DNA of 64,000 nucleotides from Variovorax sp. J22G73 (GTDB lineage: Bacteria; Pseudomonadota; Gammaproteobacteria; Burkholderiales; Burkholderiaceae_C), in NCBI RefSeq assembly GCF_030317035.1, contig NZ_JASZYK010000006.1:1-64000 (forward strand). The letters run 5' to 3'. Below the pieces are notes generated by a model. It had not been told where the DNA came from. It ran no database searches and saw only the letters and a list, made by a program, of their open reading frames with translations. Positions 56,271 through 62,457 of the stretch are shown piece after piece. How positions within the stretch are numbered: position 1 is the first letter of the stretch; every line of letters starts with the position of its first letter. A program made the position numbers and the translations under genes.

Positions 56271-57185
56271 CTAAAGTTGATTCATCGGTCCGGAGTGACT
56301 GGGGAGGAGAACGAATGGCGAGCAGGCAAGAGGCACAGACGCTGATTTTCGAGACGTTCTCGGAGTTGCGCCGTACATCGACGAGGTTGTAGAGGCCGCA
56401 AACCGTGAGCGCCTTGCGCTAGGCTTCTTTCCGATCAGCCTGTTTAAAGAGCAGGCGCGCAAAGGCAATCTGTTCGTGGCGGTCAGGTGGTACGCGATGT
56501 TGAGGTAGATGTGGTATGGGGGAATGGCTTCTTCGCGGGCCCAACTGGATTCAATGATCTGGGCTAAGTCCGCCGACACGTCCAATGCCCATCGGTCACC
56601 CCAGCGGGCATCGAACCAGCTGGACAACTTCGCGGTACCCAGATGGTCCAGAACATCAACGTTGAGTTCGCCGTGTCGAGACAAGCCGGACAGCGTCAAA
56701 TTGCTGCTTCCCACAAACCCGGTGATCGGATTGTTAATGTCATCGCGGAAAAGCAGGTACAGCTTTGCGTGCAGCGGATATGGCAGGAAAAGCTTGACGA
56801 CCGTTTGCCCTGAGCGAAGTTGCTTCGCAAATGCGCGCAACCCTGCCTCGTCCTTGCCAGTGGGAATCCCCAAAGTGATTTGTTCCCGCAAATGGGCGGC
56901 GAACTGCATCTTGAGGCGAGTGGCCGTCGCGTTGTCGATGAGGGTGTCGTCGCTACTCTGACGATAGAGATCGCGGATTTCATCCTGTGGCGGACGTTGC
57001 ATGCCGACCAACACACGGCAGACCTGGCCAGTTAATGGATTCCAGGGGCGGATCAAATCCTCAATGGCCTGCCAGCCCCGCAAGTTCAAATAGCCGACAC
57101 AAAAGTCAGCTCGATGGGATACCGCCATCGTGCCGCGAAGTGCGGTGAGCAGGTCCTGCTCGATGTTGTCAAAAATTCTTGCCAT
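56271..57185 (-). pseudogene. PLD (HKD) domain protein, truncated before its C-terminal (probably helicase) part
   Basis: The ATG at 57185 opens a 304-codon frame. Residues 1-234 read as the N-terminus of PLD-type proteins that normally continue into a large SNF2-like helicase: MARIFDNIEQDLLTAL, VSHRADFCVGYLNLRGWQ, VLVGMQRPPQDE, and the HKD motif H139-x-K141-x6-D148 followed by GFVGSSNLT. From about residue 235 (56,484) the sequence becomes unrelated, basic and Ser/Arg-rich because it runs antisense through the GNAT-like fragment. The full family is about 1,000 aa, so most of the protein is missing. Such PLD-helicase proteins are linked to phage defence (inference). Confidence 0.7.
56315..56490 (+). 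pseudogene. Acetyltransferase-like gene, N-terminal fragment with frameshift
   Basis: GGAGGAGA lies 7 nt before ATG 56315, which reads MASRQEAQTLIFETFS. About 16 codons in, the frame stops making sense, but restoring one base near 56,363-56,366 gives DVAPYIDEVVEAANRERLALGFFPISLFKEQARKGNLFVAV in the next frame. That segment resembles the N-terminus of GNAT-type proteins (RLALGFFP-x-x-x-x-x-E-x-A-x-x-G-x-L-x-V-A). Similarity ends at about 56,484. It is broken by both a frameshift and loss of the 3' part. Confidence 0.55.
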
Positions 57186-57326
57186 ATGTTCTTGCTGTTG
57201 TTATCGGGGACTGACATCCCGCCGCTGGCGAACTCATGTCCTTGGATTGTGGTTGAGGGTTGATCGTGCGGAAGCGAGTTGAACTAAAAAAACCCCGCGT
57301 AACCGTACCCTCTGGCTGGCCATGCA

Positions 57327-57791
57327 CTAGCTCCGCTTAGAGAGACCGACTAAGGATCGACCCTTCCGGCTTGCGTTCGTTTGCTCACGGTCTACTGTTG
57401 GCAGAGGCCGGTTGAGGAAATGCTGATCAAGATTGCGCGTGCTCGCGTTGTAGGTCCACCGGACGAACTGCTCTAGCAAGCGTCTGTTTTCGTCCTCGAG
57501 TCTCTGGTTTGCCGCTGTCAGCCGCTCGATGCGGTCCAATGCCAGCTGTAGTTCAGGTTGCTTGGTAGGCCGTTTTGAAGCGCCAGCCCCCCCAGTAAGC
57601 GACCTCTTTCTGCTGCTAAATGCGTCTTTGATACGTGCATGCTTGTGTAGCGCCTGGCGTGTGTAGCGCACAAAGAGCCGCCGTTCGATCTCGGCAATGA
57701 GAAGCTCCCAGCGCAGCGGCGCGGTCCACCCATCGAGGATCTCAACAATTCTCGCGATGTCTTCATCGCTCAAGTTCCGCGCTCGGCTCAT
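57327..57791 (-). CDS. gmtX: Gamma-mobile-trio small protein GmtX
   Basis: This 154-aa protein begins MSRARNLSDEDIARIVEILDG. It has a helical N-terminal domain with RRLFVRYTRQALHKHARIKDAFSSRKR and then a predicted coiled coil at about 78-112 (LQLALDRIERLTAANQRLEDENRRL). It is the third trio gene; its start overlaps the gmtZ stop by ATGA. It is probably a DNA-binding or assembly partner of the recombinases. A T-run at 57285-57291 on the minus strand lacks a clear hairpin. Confidence 0.72.
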   Translation of the reverse strand: MSRARNLSDEDIARIVEILDGWTAPLRWELLIAEIERRLFVRYTRQALHKHARIKDAFSSRKRSLTGGAGASKRPTKQPELQLALDRIERLTAANQRLEDENRRLLEQFVRWTYNASTRNLDQHFLNRPLPTVDREQTNASRKGRSLVGLSKRS

Positions 57792-60304
57792 TCGAGGGCC
57801 TCCTCTTCAACAACGCGCCAGGACAGGCGCGCTGGAGTCGATTCTTCGGAGATCAACTTCCGGGCTTCTACTGCCTGCTGGAGCCTCGACGCGCCTTTTA
57901 TGTGTCTGAGACGTATGACCGCTCCTCGTGGGACGCCCGGGTCTTCCAGAATTGCGAGCAACTGAGTCAGGCGTTCAAGGGCAATGCGCTGATGTCTAAC
58001 CCAACGTGTCGCACCGTAAGCCTTCTCGGTCTCGGCAACTTCGGCTTCAAGCAGCAGCATTTGAATCTCGCTTAGCCTGGCTCGGAGGTTCACTTCCCCG
58101 ATCTCGTCTCCTTTGATGCAGACCTGCTCGTTGCAATTGATGCAGTCCAGGTGCATCTGGCACGGCGACAAAGCATAGTCATGTGCACAGAAGCCGAAGT
58201 CCGTCGTGTGCGCGGCGTGAATGCCCATTGCGGCGAACTTGGCGCGGGGCAAGATATTCACTCGTGCCACGACCACTTCCTTGCTTGACGCTCTCGCTTC
58301 ACTCTCAATCAGCTCCGCGAGACGCGCCTGAACGTCGCGGTCCGACATGTGGTTGTAGGCGCTGTTTTGGCGGATGTCTTTCCGGCCGGACCATTTCGCA
58401 ATGTCCATCTCACTCAGACCACCCTTCTGGGCAAGAGTGTTCAGGTAGTGCCTGAACTGGTGCGAGCGAATTGAGATGGGTGTGCCGTCAGCCTCGAATA
58501 GGCCAAACCGATCGAAGACGGAACGGGAGCCATGCTCCGACGCATTGCCCAGACCCGTCGCAATAAGGCCTTGATCAATGCCATGCACGACGCACCTGTA
58601 AGTTGTCTTTGACTCGTTCAGCTCATGGCGACGGACGATGCAGAGTGCCTCGCTGAATCGAAGTCCTGTTTCGATGTCCAGGACTGGGAAGCGTTCCGGC
58701 ATCAGCTTCAAAATTGCACGCTCTACATCAGCGAATTTCGCGACGTACTCGCCTCGCCCCCGCCTTTCCAGCGGAACGTCGTTGGTCTTGCACCATGCAG
58801 TCACTGAGTTGACCGCCGCGACGGCGAAGATGGTTCTGTCGTTGATGCAGGCGATTCGCTTGTCGGAGGTATTGAGGAGCCGCTCGCGGTTCTGGATGAG
58901 ATAGCTCAGCACGGCCTCGTGCGGCCCCTCCAACCAAGCCTCAAAGCTTTTGCAGGTGTAGCACGCTATCGGGGCATTGAAGCCGCAGAACCCATGTCGC
59001 CCACACTCGCCCATTGCCTCGCCACTGCGGTCGATACGCAAGTCGATGATGCGCTGCGCAGGGTCGTGTTCACCAAGCAAGCCATCGACGACCACCCCGG
59101 CGAAGGCTTGGGCAAGCGGCGCCATGCCCATGGCGACAGACCGGTCGATGCGGTCGATGATGGCTGGCGAGTTTGCCGAGTACACCATGACGTTCTGCGT
59201 GTCGGTGTGGTCAAGCAGCTTAGCGATGACCAGAGGCCCGTACCCCTCTTCCGCAGCTCGAGTCCCAATCGTCCGGCGGAAACGCACGGGCAGGATTTTT
59301 AGCTTCTGGGCAGTTCGCTCTGACACGACCTCCAGGCTTTCAAGTACAGCCTTCAGTATCTGACCAAGTTCGCTGCTGGATTGATGGAACTTGTAGTCAT
59401 CGGACCATCGGGTGCTTGCCCGACTGGGGAACAGGGGAGCCTCGCCGGCATCAGGGAGGGCGGTCGCAAATTCTTGCCTGAGACGCTCCGCGTATTCGTA
59501 CAGAATTTCGCCGAACTGTTCGATGAGCGGCCGCTCCGTGAACTCGTCGCGCAGGTCTCGATGTCTTTGTTTTGCCCGAGGCATCATGATTGAGTACGTC
59601 GGCTCGCCATCTTCGTTGCGAACCAATCGGACATCGCAGACCTTGAGGACCGCGTGCTGGGTATTTCTCTGACCGAGCAGCATGTAGAGCCAGGCGAGCA
59701 CGAATTGTTCAGTGTTGACCCGTCCTTCGGCGTACGCGGCGTTCAATGCAGCTTGCAGACCCTCGAGTTCGAGATAGGTGAACGGGCCCTCGTTCGGGTC
59801 CATTGTCAGCACCGCTTCCCCCTTGCGGTTGCCGTGCAGGCGTAGCTGTTTGAGGAGCAGAACGGCGTCATCGTCGACACCTGCATAACCTAGCCGATGC
59901 CAGCGCCGGAGTAGGCCCGCAAAGGTGGATAGATACCAGGCGTTGGTTTCATCGAGCGACGCGCGGTAGTTGATGAGGTCGTCGGCCCCGATGCTCGTCA
60001 GTGTCTGAGCATGACTCGCCCTCGCCTTCGCAAAATGTTTGAGCCGTTGGAACATATTGCTCAGATGGTCGGGCGAACGATTTCCGGCATACCAAGCGAG
60101 CACAGCTTTCGACGCCCGCACGAATTCTTCAGTGGCGCCTTCAAGTGCATCGAAGTCCAGAGACACATTCGTCACGCCATCGCGGTATGACCACCTCGCA
60201 GCGGAAGGGTCGAACGTGGCGCCACTTTGTGTTCGGACGACATTCTTGAACGCCTGCAACTTAGCGCTGCCGACGTCATTCTCAATTTGAGCGCCACGCT
60301 TCAT
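57788..60304 (-). CDS. gmtZ: Large tyrosine-recombinase-like integrase GmtZ
   Basis: This 838-aa protein has two recombinase-like halves. First: R213 (LLGQRNTQH), R341-F-R-R344 (a divergent HxxR box), H366 and Y375 (NVMVYSANSP). Second: H615-Q-F-R618 and Y650 (KDIRQNSAYNHMSD). Cysteine pairs at C434/C440/C448/C451 and C706/C715/C721/C724/C729 suggest two zinc-binding modules. A helix-rich tail follows. The chosen ATG at 60304 overlaps the gmtY stop as ATGA; the frame upstream to 60421 reads through gmtY and was rejected. It is the second gene of the trio. Confidence 0.75.
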   Translation of the reverse strand: MKRGAQIENDVGSAKLQAFKNVVRTQSGATFDPSAARWSYRDGVTNVSLDFDALEGATEEFVRASKAVLAWYAGNRSPDHLSNMFQRLKHFAKARASHAQTLTSIGADDLINYRASLDETNAWYLSTFAGLLRRWHRLGYAGVDDDAVLLLKQLRLHGNRKGEAVLTMDPNEGPFTYLELEGLQAALNAAYAEGRVNTEQFVLAWLYMLLGQRNTQHAVLKVCDVRLVRNEDGEPTYSIMMPRAKQRHRDLRDEFTERPLIEQFGEILYEYAERLRQEFATALPDAGEAPLFPSRASTRWSDDYKFHQSSSELGQILKAVLESLEVVSERTAQKLKILPVRFRRTIGTRAAEEGYGPLVIAKLLDHTDTQNVMVYSANSPAIIDRIDRSVAMGMAPLAQAFAGVVVDGLLGEHDPAQRIIDLRIDRSGEAMGECGRHGFCGFNAPIACYTCKSFEAWLEGPHEAVLSYLIQNRERLLNTSDKRIACINDRTIFAVAAVNSVTAWCKTNDVPLERRGRGEYVAKFADVERAILKLMPERFPVLDIETGLRFSEALCIVRRHELNESKTTYRCVVHGIDQGLIATGLGNASEHGSRSVFDRFGLFEADGTPISIRSHQFRHYLNTLAQKGGLSEMDIAKWSGRKDIRQNSAYNHMSDRDVQARLAELIESEARASSKEVVVARVNILPRAKFAAMGIHAAHTTDFGFCAHDYALSPCQMHLDCINCNEQVCIKGDEIGEVNLRARLSEIQMLLLEAEVAETEKAYGATRWVRHQRIALERLTQLLAILEDPGVPRGAVIRLRHIKGASRLQQAVEARKLISEESTPARLSWRVVEEEALE

Positions 60305-61593
60305 TCTTCGCTGGCCCTCGGTGGCAACATTTTCGACTGGAGTTCGAGAGACGCCTCGTCGGACTTCCTCTTCACATGTCGCTTGGTGTAGACAGCTGCC
60401 ATCTTCGACCTGTCGGACCAACCCATCTGCTGCTTCCGCATCTTCTCTTCCTCTTCTACGGGCACCTTGTGCTTGTCCATGAGTTCGGAGAAGCTGTCGT
60501 TCCAGTTATGCCGGAGCACATGAGGCGTCAGTTCTTCCGGCAAACCAGCAACCTTGTTTCTCAGTTCGACAAACAGCTTGTTCAAAGCAGACTTTGACAG
60601 CGGGCGACCTGTGCCGGTAGCAAGAATCAGATGCGGGTAGCGACTGCTGTTTTTGACGTTGCGACGCGCACCATGGATGTATGCACGCGTCAATGCAGCG
60701 AGCTCATCACCGAGCACAAGCAATCTGTCAAAGGTCTTTGCGTTGGGTGCGTCCGAACGGGGTTCTTCCGGGTCATCAGCCCGGCGAGCAATGAGTACTT
60801 CGTTGCTTCTCAGGTTGACGTCTTCCAAACGGATGATGAGCAACTCACTCTTCCGCAATCCAAGGCCTAGCAGCCAGTGGAAGATTAGCTGATTGCGGGT
60901 GCGAACGTGCGCGCCTTTCCATGGGTTCTCTGGTGAATCCGGTGCGATGACATCGAGCATTCGCGCAATGTCTGCCGACGCCATACCTTGAGGCAAGGCA
61001 ACCTTATTGCGCCGCGCCGACGACTGGACGCGTTCGCTGAGGGACTCAACAACCAATCGCGACGTTGCCTGTAGCGGCAGGTACGTCGGGTGCCGCGGAT
61101 TCAGCCGCAGAAGCCAGCGCCGCGCAAGCCAAGCGATGTAGTCCCGGATGTACATGAGCCGAATGCCCGCCGTCTCAACGCTGACGGTCGGCAGGGCTGC
61201 GCGCCCTGCCGACCGCATGCGCACCTGCTCGAGCGAAGGAACTTTCGCAGGGAGCAAAGACGTCTCGTCACCATAAGGGGGCAGGCCATCGAGCGCTTCT
61301 TGGCTTAATGCGGACAGTTTGCAAAGCGCCTCAATTTCGCCAAGGTCCAACACCTTTCCTTCGGCGAAGCGAGCGCTAAGGTCGACGTCGAGGTGGTCCA
61401 AGACGAGCTTGCAAACCATGATTGACCGTGTTGCCTGAGCCAACGTGGCGGACGCCCGATTGAGCGCGCGCAGTTCAGTCAGTACAAATAGGGTCGGCTC
61501 GAACAGTGGGGCCCCTGTGGTGCCGTCAAGCAAGAGGGGCAGTCGCTCTCCGGACTCGCAGACAAGATTTTTGACCCTATAGCGCAGCGACAT
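60301..61593 (-). CDS. gmtY: Tyrosine recombinase GmtY
   Basis: This 430-aa site-specific recombinase has catalytic residues R247 (GLGLRKSELL), K286 region (NAKTFDRLL), H358-V-L-R361 (TPHVLRHNW) and the nucleophile Y402 (MAAVYTKRH), with W392 between them. The N-terminal half is helical, probably core DNA binding. It is the first gene of the trio, directly inside the right inverted end, with a possible promoter between. It should act with GmtZ on the element ends. Confidence 0.78.
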   Translation of the reverse strand: MSLRYRVKNLVCESGERLPLLLDGTTGAPLFEPTLFVLTELRALNRASATLAQATRSIMVCKLVLDHLDVDLSARFAEGKVLDLGEIEALCKLSALSQEALDGLPPYGDETSLLPAKVPSLEQVRMRSAGRAALPTVSVETAGIRLMYIRDYIAWLARRWLLRLNPRHPTYLPLQATSRLVVESLSERVQSSARRNKVALPQGMASADIARMLDVIAPDSPENPWKGAHVRTRNQLIFHWLLGLGLRKSELLIIRLEDVNLRSNEVLIARRADDPEEPRSDAPNAKTFDRLLVLGDELAALTRAYIHGARRNVKNSSRYPHLILATGTGRPLSKSALNKLFVELRNKVAGLPEELTPHVLRHNWNDSFSELMDKHKVPVEEEEKMRKQQMGWSDRSKMAAVYTKRHVKRKSDEASLELQSKMLPPRASEE

Positions 61594-61610
61594 GTTGTCG
61601 TTTCTAAAAC

Positions 61611-61638
61611 ATATTAGATAAGTGTAGTTCTGATCAAG
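61611..61638 (-). promoter_or_regulatory. Candidate promoter of the recombinase trio
   Basis: On the minus strand, CTTGAT/TTGATC (61632-61638) and TAATAT (61611-61616) are spaced 15-16 nt, with AT-rich surroundings. It lies between the right inverted end (61640-61661) and the gmtY start, so the trio would be transcribed from the element's own promoter. Confidence 0.4.
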
Positions 61639-61639
61639 T

Positions 61640-61661
61640 CCCTGAAAACTGTAAACAAGAA
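61640..61661 (-). repeat. Right inverted end of the element
   Basis: CCCTGAA-A-ACTGTAAACAAGAA is the reverse complement form of the left end (55968-55988). The 12-nt TTCTTGTTTACA block and the 7-nt TTCAGGG block are identical; the joining bases differ and are one longer. It directly precedes the poly-A (plus strand) that is the T-tract of the ssb terminator. An extra TTGTTTAC occurs just outside at 61695-61702. Confidence 0.65.
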
Positions 61662-61690
61662 AAAAAGACCCGAAGCATAAGCGCTACGGG
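61658..61690 (-). terminator. Rho-independent terminator of ssb
   Basis: The stem is CCCG-A-AGC / GCT-A-CGGG (61669-61676 with 61683-61690), with one A-A mismatch and loop ATAAGC. It is followed on the minus strand by a run of seven T (61660-61666). It lies 32 nt past the ssb stop. The mobile element end touches the T-tract. Confidence 0.7.
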
Positions 61691-61721
61691 CCTTTTGTTT
61701 ACGAATGCAAAAAAGTGGAGT

Positions 61722-62303
61722 CTAGAACGGGATGTCGTCGTCCATGTCGTCGAAGCCCGACGACGACTTGGCCGGTGCCTGGCGCAGCGCCGGTGCCGGG
61801 GCACGCGGTGCGGCAGCAGGTGCGCGCGGGGCGTAACCGCCACCACCGCCGCCGCCGCCGCCGCCACCACCACCACCGTTCCCGCCCTGCGAGTAGCCAC
61901 CGCCACCGCCGCCACCTTGCGAGTAACCGCCGTCGTCCTCGGGACCGCCCGACGGGCCGCCCTGGCCTTGGCGGCTGCCCAGCATCTGCATCTGGTCGGC
62001 GCGGATTTCGGTGGTGTACTTTTCGATGCCGTCCTTGTCGGTCCACTTGCGCGTGCGCAGGCTTCCTTCGACGTAGACCTGCGAGCCCTTGCGCAGGTAC
62101 TGGCCGGCAATTTCGGCCAGGCGGCCGTTGAAGACGATGCGGTGCCACTCGGTGGCTTCGCGCATTTCGCCGCTTTGCTTGTCTTTCCAGCGATCGGTGG
62201 TGGCCACTGTGACGTTCGCGACCTGATCGCCGCTCGGGAAGGTCCGCATTTCGGGGTCGCGCCCCAGGTTGCCGACGACGATGACTTTATTGACCGATGC
62301 CAT
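61722..62303 (-). CDS. ssb: Single-stranded DNA-binding protein
   Basis: This 193-aa SSB has its OB fold in residues 1-110 (MASVNKVIVVGNLGRDPEMR, VNATVATTDRWKDK region, YVEGSLRTRKW) and a low-complexity linker with a run of 14 glycines. It has the essential acidic tip MDDDIPF that recruits repair and replication partners. The ATG at 62303 starts MASVNKVIV; the longer frame is not conserved. It is divergent from uvrA, an arrangement also seen in E. coli. The terminator follows at 61658-61690. Confidence 0.96.
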   Translation of the reverse strand: MASVNKVIVVGNLGRDPEMRTFPSGDQVANVTVATTDRWKDKQSGEMREATEWHRIVFNGRLAEIAGQYLRKGSQVYVEGSLRTRKWTDKDGIEKYTTEIRADQMQMLGSRQGQGGPSGGPEDDGGYSQGGGGGGGYSQGGNGGGGGGGGGGGGGGYAPRAPAAAPRAPAPALRQAPAKSSSGFDDMDDDIPF

Positions 62304-62416
62304 ATGCACTGCCCCTGATAAGTAGATGAAGGAGGAGGAAGAGAACCCTCGATTGTGCCCGATGCCGGCCCCACCGAAAGGCTTTCCGAGCCCGCCCGCT
62401 CGCCAGGAAATGCGCG

Positions 62417-62434
62417 CCGGACTATCATGTCCGG
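62417..62434. promoter_or_regulatory. Inverted repeat overlapping a possible uvrA -10 element
   Basis: CCGGAC-TATCAT-GTCCGG has perfect 6-bp arms around TATCAT, which could serve as a -10 box for uvrA (24 nt before its start). It does not match the LexA CTGT-N8-ACAG core. It lies in the 154-nt ssb-uvrA divergent spacer, so it may be an operator for one or both genes. Confidence 0.4.
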
Positions 62435-62457
62435 TTGCCCTCGGACGATCGCACCCT

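Larger units (their letters stand above)
55794..56314. other. 520-nt stretch with no intact gene: terminator, palindrome, element left end
   Basis: GC drops sharply after 55,860. It holds a hairpin at 55816-55837, T-runs at about 55,890-55,910, the perfect palindrome ATTCGG-T-CCGAAT at 55928-55940, and the left inverted end of the mobile element (55968-55988). From 55,989 to 56,314 I see no coding potential; the small frames there lack start sites or family likeness. Confidence 0.6.
55968..61661. mobile_element. Mobile element with recombinase trio (gamma-mobile-trio-like) and decayed cargo
   Basis: Inverted ends (TTCTTGTTTACA then TTCAGGG at 55968-55988; the reverse complement at 61640-61661) bound about 5.7 kb of lower GC than both flanks. 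The right-hand 4.3 kb is the trio gmtY-gmtZ-gmtX, all minus strand and all overlapping by ATGA. The left 1.2 kb is cargo reduced to two broken genes. The right end abuts the ssb terminator. No obvious target duplication is visible. This matches the organisation of gamma-mobile-trio elements, which carry defence or toxin cargo; the host here appears to be a betaproteobacterium. Confidence 0.75.

Noticed and set aside
56271..56483. C-terminal part of the 304-codon PLD frame as a genuine protein tail
   Set aside because: It is antisense to the GNAT-like fragment, Ser/Arg-rich, and departs abruptly from the PLD family pattern at 56,484.
57285..57291. T-run after gmtX as a rho-independent terminator
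   Set aside because: No stable stem directly precedes the T-run on the minus strand; a factor-independent terminator is not supported.
60305..60421. N-terminal extension of GmtZ into gmtY
   Set aside because: The ATG at 60304 overlaps the gmtY stop as ATGA, the same coupling as the gmtZ-gmtX pair; the extension is antisense-like and not conserved.
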